A DNA stretch of 64,000 bases from AC-32 sp963717725 (lineage in GTDB: Bacteria; Actinomycetota; Thermoleophilia; Gaiellales; Gaiellaceae). Below the pieces are notes generated by a model. It did no database searches. It saw only the letters and a program-made list of their open reading frames with translations, and was not told the DNA's origin. Location: NCBI GenBank assembly GCA_963717725.1, contig CAVQWS010000004.1, positions 243,149 to 307,148 of the forward strand, given 5' to 3'. The number at the start of each line of letters is the position of its first letter. Position 1 is the first letter of the stretch. Both the position numbers and the translations under genes were made by a program. Shown piece after piece: positions 58,101 to 64,000 of this stretch.

Positions 58101-59065
58101 GGAACGGCGCCGCCGAGCGGATCACCGGTGTCCCGGGTGACGAGGCGCTCGGCAACCCGCCGAGCGACGTGCTGCAGCGCGACCTCGAGTCGGGCGAGGA
58201 GGTGCCCGCAGGCGAGCGGCTGGTGTCGCTGCGTCGCGGCGGCGAGGAGATCTGGCTCTCGCTGACCGAGGCGGTCATGCGGGACCCCGCGGGTGCCGTG
58301 GCGGGCCGCATCTTCGCCTTCCGTGACATCTCCGCCGAGCGGGTCGTCGAGCAGATGAAGTCCGAGTTCGTCTCGAACGTCTCCCGCGAGCTGCGGTCGC
58401 CGCTGACCTCGATCTACGGCTTCGCCGAGACGCTGCTCCGCGACGACGTGCTCTTCGGCGAAGAGGAGCGCACGACGTTCCTCGGCTACATCGCCTCTGA
58501 GGCCGGGCGGCTGACCTCGATCGTCGACCGCCTGCTCGCGGTCGCCCAGCTCGACTCGGGCGACCTCCAGGTGCAGCTCGGCGCGACGGACGTCGGCGAG
58601 GTCGTGGCCGAGGTGGTCGCCGCCGCCAAGCAGTCGCTCGTGCTCGACGGCCACGAGTTCGTGCTCGATCTCCCGCCCGAGCCGCTGGCCGCCGCCGCCG
58701 ACCGCGAGAAGCTCCGGCAGATCGTGATGGATCTTGTCGAGAATGCGGTCAAGTACTCGCCCGGGGGCGGCACTGTGCGGGTCTCGGCCCGCCGCCGCGA
58801 CGACACCGTGGAGGTGAGCGTGGACGACGAGGGAATCGGCATCCCGCAGTCGGAGCAGAGCCGGATCTTCGCGAAGTTCTACCGCGCCGAGAGCAGCGGC
58901 CGCGACCTCGCGAGCGGCGGCACCGGCCTCGGGCTCTTCATCGCCAAGGAGCTGCTCGCCGCCATGCACGGGCGCATCTCGGTGCGCTCGGTCGAGGGCG
59001 CAGGCTCGAGTTTCGTCTTCTCCTTGCCACTCTCGACGTCGCCAGTTTTGAGCGAGCGCGAGTGA
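55121..59065 (+). CDS. multi-GAF/PAS sensor histidine kinase with altered H-box (Arg for His)
   Basis: A 1314-residue membrane sensor. Three helices (about 8-105) are followed by five tandem GAF domains (about 125-285, 300-455, 470-620, 635-790, 805-965), a PAS domain (about 968-1075), HisKA (1080-1145) and HATPase_c (1190-1305). The H-box reads SNVSRELRSPLTS; the phosphoacceptor His is Arg1089 (CGC at 58385-58387). The ATPase is intact (MDLVENAVKYS, DEGIGIP, GGTGLGLF). So ATP could bind, but autophosphorylation in the usual way should fail. A single-domain response regulator follows after 46 nt. Signals for GAF domains are unknown. Confidence 0.88.
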   Translation: MSPENQAVYFNAVPLFILAGAYLMVTAALAPTLWRERHRVTVTDVGLAAIFPAIGIAAGIFASEVLHDRTPIGGHVWPAFVATLVALVPALIFLRRWSEPAGVVMSGARAREAEELVGVRDRELDSVARIVNALARIQEPADAARVLLDEAEGLIDTDFNALALVNEDEDEAVGLLARSAGEDLAWWSEVRVHLHNEPSGIASAFFEAAPVSVYDVESSSVVSQRLARAANAKSAIFVPLIVEERVIGVLIAATTGERRAFATEEIRLMEALAGETAIALDRTRSASALDRALTRERLVAKISRRVRSVHDLDAITRVAVTETGRAIDATRCFIRLGEGGETMPIRAEWWADGLEPIGEAVASLPVSNLAGRERRTVAIPDVLDAPGLGDPSLGSVESLSRLGTRAVLATPVIVFDRMIGVLALHRREPGPWSPGDVGLAEAVARELGLALHTARLLDENERRLGEQSALLKAAQTVTSELELDAVLQRLVDEVAGLLQTEAVDCFLLDQQRGVLRCAAVHGSLEGIVGFEFPADRGLAGRAIARGRPVVSDDYANLPEAVPHPSYEGFRGAIVAPMRWSGEVMGILGVATRDPARRFTQADAGLLEAFANLAALALRNAESFAERTRQARIQRGFYRIAAVLGQPISREETFDALAQAASDALGGGSAAVLMPGEDDLRLDGMHNLSGLLVQFLEKGLGDPTGPLRAAARNGRVLASPQLDDDERFDEEWRNVARESGSRALLAVPVEAPRTDECALVLVFFAEERHFTDDDLELARNLAGAARGALERSELFEAERQARGLAQQLARTGSQLATELDPAAVLDEVVRQAPTLLDADAAVIRLLAGDELVAAAAMGEEAQDVLDSRVASTARLAGDAVQSRAPVAVPDAREDQRLLQADPMLAAGYASCVAAPLVGPEGAVQGVLSVYCRAPRAWREEEIEALAAFAGNASAALSSAELYQSVALEKERSVAILANIADGIVAVDREGKVVLWNGAAERITGVPGDEALGNPPSDVLQRDLESGEEVPAGERLVSLRRGGEEIWLSLTEAVMRDPAGAVAGRIFAFRDISAERVVEQMKSEFVSNVSRELRSPLTSIYGFAETLLRDDVLFGEEERTTFLGYIASEAGRLTSIVDRLLAVAQLDSGDLQVQLGATDVGEVVAEVVAAAKQSLVLDGHEFVLDLPPEPLAAAADREKLRQIVMDLVENAVKYSPGGGTVRVSARRRDDTVEVSVDDEGIGIPQSEQSRIFAKFYRAESSGRDLASGGTGLGLFIAKELLAAMHGRISVRSVEGAGSSFVFSLPLSTSPVLSERE

Positions 59066-59111
59066 ATCGGCCCGCGAACGGGTATAGGCGGGCCTTCGAA
59101 GGAGAGGGCGA

Positions 59112-59555
59112 ATGACCCGGGTATTGGTAATCGACGACGAGCCACCGATCCGTCTCCTCTGCCGCGTGAACCTCGAGGCGGAGGGAATGGAGGTGCTCGA
59201 GGCGAGCGACGGGCCGACGGGGCTCGAGAAGGCCCGCAACGACGAGCCGGACGTGATCCTGCTGGACGTGATGATGCCCGGCCTCGACGGCTGGCAGGTC
59301 GCCGAGGAGCTGATCGAAGGCGAGCGCACGAACGCGATCCCGATCGTCTTCCTGACGGCCCGCGCCGAGGCGCGCGACCGCGCCCGCGGGCTCGACCTCG
59401 GCGGGATCGACTACGTGACGAAGCCGTTCAACCCGGTCGAGCTGGCGCCGCTCGTCCGCGAACTGATCGAGCGCGTCGACCGCGGCGAGCGCGACGACCT
59501 GCGCCGCGAGAAGCTCGCCGAGCTGCGCGACCTGTTGGACCCACCTGCCGCTTAG
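59112..59555 (+). CDS. single-domain response regulator
   Basis: A 147-residue CheY-like receiver without an output domain. Acidic residues Asp8/Asp9 (VIDDEPP), phosphoacceptor Asp52 (LLDVMMPG), Thr82 (FLTAR) and Lys104 (YVTKPF) are present. A charged helix (RGERDDLRREKLAELRDLL) extends the C terminus. It has a good SD (AAGGAGAGG). It is the likely partner of the kinase upstream, or serves as a relay for another kinase because that one lacks its His. The stop overlaps the convergent CAP gene in TTAG. Confidence 0.92.
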   Translation: MTRVLVIDDEPPIRLLCRVNLEAEGMEVLEASDGPTGLEKARNDEPDVILLDVMMPGLDGWQVAEELIEGERTNAIPIVFLTARAEARDRARGLDLGGIDYVTKPFNPVELAPLVRELIERVDRGERDDLRREKLAELRDLLDPPAA

Positions 59556-60031
59556 CGGCCGGCGAAGTCGGTCGTCACCATCAGCGTGTGGCGGTGCCCG
59601 GCGAAGCACCCGCGCAGCGCGCCGACCCCGACGATGCGGTAGCCCGGGTGCAGCAGGTTCGCGCGGTGCTCGGGGCTCGCGAGCCACAGCCGCAGGATCG
59701 TGCGGGCGGCGCCCAGGCGGCCCTGGCCCCACGCCAGGTTCTCGCCGACCCGCCTTGCGCGGACGCCTGACCGGCGGATGCGCTGGTTGAAGGCGCCGTG
59801 GGCGAACGTGCCCGTGCGAAGCATGCGCGAGCTGTGGGCTCGGGCCGCGCGCTCGAGCCTTGGGTCGGCGCGCAGCGGCTGCAGCCCGTTCGCGAGGCGC
59901 ACCTCGTTCATGGCGGTCAGCAACGACGACTCCGATCGAGTCAGCGTCGTGGTCGAGGCCGCATCGGCGGCTCCGGCCAAGCTAAGAGCGGTGACAACGA
60001 CCGCCACCGCGGTCCGTACTCGTCTGGCCAC
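59552..60031 (-). CDS. secreted CAP/SCP-domain protein
   Basis: A 159-residue protein with a signal peptide (VARRVRTAVAVVVTALSLAGAADA) and a CAP (SCP/PR-1-like) domain: LLTAMNEVRLANGLQPL, HSSRMLRTGTFAHG, GENLAWGQ, LWLASPEHRANLL, VTTDFAG. These are the CAP signatures of bacterial YkwD-type proteins, of unknown biochemical role outside the cell. GTG 60031 is chosen because it begins the signal peptide and TTATAT lies 11 nt upstream; an ATG at 60088 in the same frame would add an unlikely polar leader. Confidence 0.85.
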   Translation of the reverse strand: MARRVRTAVAVVVTALSLAGAADAASTTTLTRSESSLLTAMNEVRLANGLQPLRADPRLERAARAHSSRMLRTGTFAHGAFNQRIRRSGVRARRVGENLAWGQGRLGAARTILRLWLASPEHRANLLHPGYRIVGVGALRGCFAGHRHTLMVTTDFAGR

Positions 60032-60042
60032 GAGTGGGCGGC

Positions 60043-60048
60043 ATATAA
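60043..60048 (-). promoter_or_regulatory. -10 element upstream of the CAP-domain gene
   Basis: TTATAT ends 11 nt before GTG 60031; this supports the shorter start. Confidence 0.35.
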
Positions 60049-60138
60049 GCAGATGTTCCGGACGTGAGCGTGTCTGAAGCTGTGTCAAATGTGATTTGAA
60101 ACGCCAAAAAGCTGCGCTAAGACCGCAAACTTCACGGT

Positions 60139-60144
60139 TACACT
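60139..60144 (+). promoter_or_regulatory. -10 element of the tRNA-Pro gene
   Basis: TACACT ends 7 nt before the mature tRNA 5' end, so the transcript may start at or one base before it. The rplM -10 is the same hexamer. Confidence 0.5.
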
Positions 60145-60151
60145 CAACGGG

Positions 60152-60225
60152 CGGGACGTAGCGCAGCCTGGTTAGCGCGCCTGCTTTGGGAGCAGGAGGC
60201 CGGCGGTTCGAATCCGCCCGTCCCG
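60152..60225 (+). tRNA. tRNA-Pro (anticodon TGG)
   Basis: The 74-base gene folds as a standard cloverleaf: acceptor stem CGGGACG/CGTCCCG, D arm with GGTTAG, anticodon loop TTTGGGA flanked by CCTGC/GCAGG, and T arm GGCGG-TTCGAAT-CCGCC. The anticodon TGG reads proline codons CCN. CCA is not encoded. The 3' end lies 2 bp from the stop codon of the convergent cyclase gene. Confidence 0.97.
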
Positions 60226-60227
60226 AT

Positions 60228-63200
60228 CTACAGCGGGATTTCGGGCGTGGTCACAACCCCGAGCCGCGCCAGCAGGCCTCGTGCCTCCGCGGCCTCGGCC
60301 GTTGCGTTGGCTCCGACGCGTGCCTTCAGATCGCCGATCGCGCCGAGCGTCACCGCTAGCTCGTAGGTCTCGTCCGCTGCGCGCGCAAGCTCGAGGCTCT
60401 GCTCGAACGCGGCCAGCGCCTCGTCGGCCCGCCCCAGCTGCTCCAGGGCGTAGCCGCGGAGCCGGTGGGCGAGCGCGTTCTGGAGCGAGCCGCCGCCGGA
60501 CTCGCGGATCCCGGCGAGCGCGGCCTCGACACCCTCGAGTGCCTCCTCCGGCTTCCGAGCGAGCACCGCCCACTCGGCTAGACGGGCCCTCACCTCGTCC
60601 ACGAGACTCGCCGAGCTGATCTCCTCGGCGATCGCGAGAGCCTCGTTCAGCAGCCGGTGGGCGTCGTCGAGCTCGCCGCCGCGCGCGGCGATCCGCCCGA
60701 GGTTCGAGAGCGCATGCGTCAGCAGCAGGCGGTGGCCGGCGTTGGAGAACACCTCGCGCGCCTCTTCAGCCAAGCCTGCCGCGGTCGTCAGGTAGCCCTG
60801 GTCGGACTTGATCTCGCCGATGTTGTTCGTGATCGTCGCCGCGCCGACGACGTCGCCGATCCGTTCCCGCAGCGCCTTGCTCTGGTCGTAGTGCTCGAGC
60901 GCCTCCTGCCAGCGGCCCTCGTAGTAGGCGTCGACGCCCATGTTGTTGAGCACGTTCGCCTGCCCGAGCAGGTCGCCGAGCTCCTCGTAGATCGGTAGTG
61001 CAAGCCCGCGGAGGGCCGCCCGCTCGGGGCTGCGGTTCGAGATGTAGGCGAGGTGCATCAGGTAGTAGGCGTGCGCGAGCGCTGGCAGGTCGTCGACCTT
61101 CCCCGCCTCCTCGGCGACGCGTTTGCACCAGCCCGCGGCGTCGACGAACTCGCCCTGCCGCACGCGCACGCCCGCGTACGCGAGCGCCAGCTCGGAGCGC
61201 ATGCGCCCCTGTTCCTCCGGCTCGAGCTCGTCGAGCGAGCGCAGGCCGCGGTTGTACCAGCGCAGCGCCTCGGGGTAGCGCCCGAAGCGCTCGCGGATCA
61301 CGCCCTCCTTCAAAAGCAACCTCGGATGGGAGTCGAGCTCGCGCGCCTGCGCGTACGCCTCCTCCGCGTCGGCGTAGAGGCCGGCGAGCTCGCTGACGTC
61401 GCCGAGCGCCTCCCACGCGCGCGCCAGCTCGGCCGGGTCGAGCTCGAGCTGCGGCGCGAGGTCGACGGCGCGCCGGTAGAAGCCCGCCGCCTCGACGTTC
61501 GCGAACTTCTCCTGCGCACGCTCGCCGGCGACGAGCGAGTAGCGGTAGCTCTTCTCGGCGTCGCCGGCATGGAAGAAGTGCAGCGAGAGCAGCTCGGCGA
61601 ACTCGCCGCGACCTTCGCCCTCGAGCCGTTCGTACGCCTCGCCGACCTTGGCGTGGAGCTCGCCGCGCCGCTTGTAGGAGAGGCCTTCGTAGGCCGCGTC
61701 GCGGAAGAGCGCGTGACGGAAGCGGAAGGCGCCGGGCGTGTACGGGTCGCGCTCGACGAACTCGCCCAGCCGGTCCCAGGCCTCCGAGTCGGCCGAGGCC
61801 TCCGAGTCGTCGGCTAGCACGACGCCTACGAGCTCGGAGCTGAAGCTCGCCCCGAGCACCGCCGCGTAGCGCAGGAGCGCCCGGTCGCCCGGCTGCAGCT
61901 TGTCGATCCTGGTGGCGACGACCGCCTCGACGCTCTCCGGCAGCGCCTCCTCCTCGGGCGCGCCCGAGGACGCGACGAGCTCCTGCAGGAAGAGCGGATT
62001 GCCGCCGGCGCGCCCAGCGATGGCGGCCGCCTCGTGCTGGAGCAGGCCCTGCGCGGCTGCAGCCCCAATCAGCTTCTGCGAGGCCTCGTCGTCGAGCGGC
62101 TGGAGCTGAATTGTCATCGCGGGGATCGGGGGCACGCCGTCGGCCGCCGAGAAGCCGCCCTCGACCGGCCGGCGGGTCGCGCACACGAGCCAGGGGCGGG
62201 TGGAGACCTGGCCGCCGAGATGGCGCAGGAGCTCGGCCGAGGCCTCGTCCATCCAGTGCACGTCCTCGATCACGAGCAGCGTCGGGCCCTCGAGCAGCTT
62301 CGCCAGCACCGACTCGACGACGCCGTGGAGGCGGGCGCGCCGGAAGGCCGGCTGGAGCTCCTCGACCTCCTTCGTCGGCTCGACGTGGACGTCGAGGGGC
62401 AGCGCGATGAGCGGCAGCCACGGGACGAGCTCGGGGTCGAGCTCGGTCACGCGCTCGCACAGGGCGTCCGGGGCGGCGCCGTTCTGCGGCAGCCCGAGCA
62501 GCGAGCGCAGCAGGCCGCGGAAGGCGAAGTACGGCGTCGAGGCCTCGTACTGGGCGCAGGCCGTCGTCACCGCGAGCAGGTCCGGTGCCTGCGCCTGCAC
62601 CTCCTCGACGAGCCGCGACTTGCCCATGCCGGGCTCGCCGATCAGCTCGACCAGGTTGCCGAAGCCCATGCGCACCGGTGCGATTGCGGCCGAGAGGATC
62701 GTCAGCTCGCGCTCGCGGCCGACGAACGGCAGCCGGCGCTCGGGCTCGGCTGCGGCCGTGCCGGAGACGGCGACGACGTCGAAGGCCGTGACCGGCTCGG
62801 CGATGCCCTTCAGCGTCAGCGGCTCGAGCTCGACCGTCTCGAAGGTGCTGCGTGAGCGCTCGAGCAGGTCCGAGGTGGTCAGCACCTGGCCGGGCTTGGC
62901 CTTGCCCATCAGCCGCGCGGCGAGCGCTGCCGTCTTGCCGAGGATCGTGTAGGTGCGCCGGAAGCGGGCGCCGACCTCGCCGGCGAAGACGCGGCCGCGC
63001 GCGGTGCCGATCCGGAGCGGCAGCTCGGTCGTGAGGTCGCCGATCCCGCGCACGGTTCGCAGAATGCGCTCCTCGTCCTCGCCCGCCGTCTCGGGCGCGC
63101 CGGCGACGATGATCATCTTGCCGCCATCCGCATCGATGTCGGTCTCGAGGAACGTGACGCCGTGCTCGTCCGCCACCCGCTGGGCGCCCGCGACCAGTTC

Positions 63201-64000
63201 GTCGAGCACTACGGCCACGCGTTCGGCGCCGAATTCGGCCAGCAGCGCGTCGACGCCGCCGAAATGCACGAAGGCGACCGAGGCCTGCCGGTGCTCGGAC
63301 TCGGCGCGACCGTCCGCGACCACGCGGCGGATCGGGCCGGGAACGCAGACCGCGAGATCGACACCCTCGAGCGGCGGCAGCGGCTCGATCCCGCCGCTCG
63401 TCCCGGCAGCGAGCCTCAGCAGACGACCACCCGCCTTCGCCTCGCCGAGCATCTCGTTGGGGAGCGTTGCCGCGGTCTCGTCGCTAATGAGGATCTCGCC
63501 CGCCTCGGCTCCCGACTCCATCGCGACGGTTCGCGTCACCCCGGGGCCGGTCAGCAGCAGCTCTCGGTGCGACTTGCCGACGAGGAAGAAGTCGTACGTG
63601 TCGGCATGCACGCCGACGTGCATCTTCAGCGTCACCGGCCCGACCGAGGTCTGCGGCTCTCCGAGCTCCTGGAGCGCCGTTCGCATCCCGTAGGCGGCAT
63701 CACAGGCTCGAGCCGCGTGGTCCTCGCCCGTGAAGAAGAGCAGCAGCGCGTCGCCCCCGAACTTGAGCAGCCCGCCGCCGAACGCGTAGGCGACGTCGAG
63801 CAGGCGCTCGAAAGTGCGGTTCATCACCTCCGTCACCTCCTCGGCGCCGAGCTTGCCCTTCTGCGCAAGCCGCTCGTTCAGCGCGGTGAAGCCGGAGATG
63901 TCGACGAACGCGAGCGTCCCCTCGAGCCGGCGGTGTCGCGCCTCGGGCTCGACGCGCAGCCAGTCGACCACGACGCGCGGGACGAACGGCGTCAGGTCGA
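60228..64000 (-). CDS. tandem cyclase-domain / AAA ATPase / TPR regulator (5' end cut by window)
   Basis: At least 1257 residues; the frame runs past the window edge, so the N terminus is missing. Two class III cyclase-like domains come first. CHD1 keeps the metal Asp residues (FVDISGFTAL, LKFGGDALLLFF) but GPGVTRTVAME replaces the Asn/Arg motif. CHD2 has lost the Asp residues (VHFGGVDAL, DADGGKMIIV) but keeps the Arg in TAALAARL. A P-loop ATPase (ELIGEPGMGKSRLVEEV, Walker B LLVIEDVHWMD) and many TPR-like helices follow. The tandem order resembles soluble adenylate cyclases (sAC). Whether the split active site works is unclear. It converges on tRNA-Pro. Confidence 0.85.
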   Translation of the reverse strand, partial: DLTPFVPRVVVDWLRVEPEARHRRLEGTLAFVDISGFTALNERLAQKGKLGAEEVTEVMNRTFERLLDVAYAFGGGLLKFGGDALLLFFTGEDHAARACDAAYGMRTALQELGEPQTSVGPVTLKMHVGVHADTYDFFLVGKSHRELLLTGPGVTRTVAMESGAEAGEILISDETAATLPNEMLGEAKAGGRLLRLAAGTSGGIEPLPPLEGVDLAVCVPGPIRRVVADGRAESEHRQASVAFVHFGGVDALLAEFGAERVAVVLDELVAGAQRVADEHGVTFLETDIDADGGKMIIVAGAPETAGEDEERILRTVRGIGDLTTELPLRIGTARGRVFAGEVGARFRRTYTILGKTAALAARLMGKAKPGQVLTTSDLLERSRSTFETVELEPLTLKGIAEPVTAFDVVAVSGTAAAEPERRLPFVGRERELTILSAAIAPVRMGFGNLVELIGEPGMGKSRLVEEVQAQAPDLLAVTTACAQYEASTPYFAFRGLLRSLLGLPQNGAAPDALCERVTELDPELVPWLPLIALPLDVHVEPTKEVEELQPAFRRARLHGVVESVLAKLLEGPTLLVIEDVHWMDEASAELLRHLGGQVSTRPWLVCATRRPVEGGFSAADGVPPIPAMTIQLQPLDDEASQKLIGAAAAQGLLQHEAAAIAGRAGGNPLFLQELVASSGAPEEEALPESVEAVVATRIDKLQPGDRALLRYAAVLGASFSSELVGVVLADDSEASADSEAWDRLGEFVERDPYTPGAFRFRHALFRDAAYEGLSYKRRGELHAKVGEAYERLEGEGRGEFAELLSLHFFHAGDAEKSYRYSLVAGERAQEKFANVEAAGFYRRAVDLAPQLELDPAELARAWEALGDVSELAGLYADAEEAYAQARELDSHPRLLLKEGVIRERFGRYPEALRWYNRGLRSLDELEPEEQGRMRSELALAYAGVRVRQGEFVDAAGWCKRVAEEAGKVDDLPALAHAYYLMHLAYISNRSPERAALRGLALPIYEELGDLLGQANVLNNMGVDAYYEGRWQEALEHYDQSKALRERIGDVVGAATITNNIGEIKSDQGYLTTAAGLAEEAREVFSNAGHRLLLTHALSNLGRIAARGGELDDAHRLLNEALAIAEEISSASLVDEVRARLAEWAVLARKPEEALEGVEAALAGIRESGGGSLQNALAHRLRGYALEQLGRADEALAAFEQSLELARAADETYELAVTLGAIGDLKARVGANATAEAAEARGLLARLGVVTTPEIPL

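Noticed and set aside
1..64000. CRISPR arrays, insertion sequences, prophage genes or toxin-antitoxin pairs
   Set aside because: No direct-repeat/spacer pattern, transposase, integrase or terminal inverted repeats were found; all larger genes have chromosomal housekeeping or signalling character.

Overview
The window is 64 kb of very G+C-rich bacterial chromosome (about 70% G+C, strongly G/C-ending codons, many GTG and some TTG starts). The core order guaB-guaA, rplM-rpsI-glmM-glmS and acpS-nnr-alr is typical of Actinobacteria. The secreted-protein styles, the domain-rich sensor kinase and the cyclase/ATPase/TPR regulators suggest a deep actinobacterial lineage such as Thermoleophilia; that placement is inference. 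I see no phage, insertion sequence, integrase, CRISPR array or replication origin. Genes are packed with very small gaps or short overlaps.

Layout. 0-13.6 kb: a PfkB sugar kinase, a collagen-stalk/seven-repeat secreted protein, guaB-guaA, a phospholipase-D-like protein, a UDG-like protein and MFS exporter, rplM-rpsI-glmM-glmS, and a permease with a YHS domain. 13.6-22.5 kb: mreB, an iminopeptidase, a secreted duplicated-domain protein, arfB, then HAD phosphatase, acpS, nnr, alr, a tRNA nucleotidyltransferase homologue and a methyltransferase. 22.5-28 kb: a minus-strand cluster of subtilase, SDR, MarR and a SelW-like selenoprotein, divergent from fabI. 28-33 kb: a cyclase/AAA/TPR regulator, then a CYTH protein and Ppx/GppA. 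33-37.5 kb: a minus-strand operon of ECF sigma factor, anti-sigma-like protein, M14 peptidase, selenocysteine peroxiredoxin and a large membrane protein. 37.6-48.7 kb: small membrane and secreted proteins, YbdK and RidA, a beta-lactamase-fold protein, an ApbE/ferric-reductase-like/lipoprotein operon, a cyclic-nucleotide-binding protein, Nudix, a lipid kinase, DUF2231 and thioredoxin. 48.8-64 kb: ileS, a MarR-controlled ABC exporter, a five-GAF histidine kinase with response regulator, a CAP-domain protein, tRNA-Pro, and a second cyclase/AAA/TPR protein cut by the window edge.

How genes work together. guaB and guaA make GMP from IMP; glmM and glmS both feed UDP-GlcNAc synthesis; alr and mreB serve the cell wall; nnr repairs hydrated NAD(P)H; CYTH and Ppx fit polyphosphate or triphosphate metabolism. 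Thioredoxin and the two predicted selenoproteins form a thiol/selenol redox theme.

The most notable results are two genes that an ordinary ORF caller would truncate or miss. A SelW-like protein (22510-22725, minus, CPTU motif) and a peroxiredoxin (35010-35468, minus, peroxidatic residue Sec) each contain one in-frame TGA where the catalytic residue belongs, followed at the right distance by a bacterial SECIS-like hairpin. The second result is a promoter grammar: a TANNNT hexamer lies 6-9 nt before the start codon of about sixteen genes that lack a Shine-Dalgarno sequence, which implies widespread leaderless mRNAs. In several places this hexamer overlaps the upstream stop codon or is shared by divergent genes whose starts are 0-25 bp apart. 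A sensor kinase whose H-box histidine is arginine, and the paired promoter/terminator-like leaders of guaB and glmS, also deserve checking.
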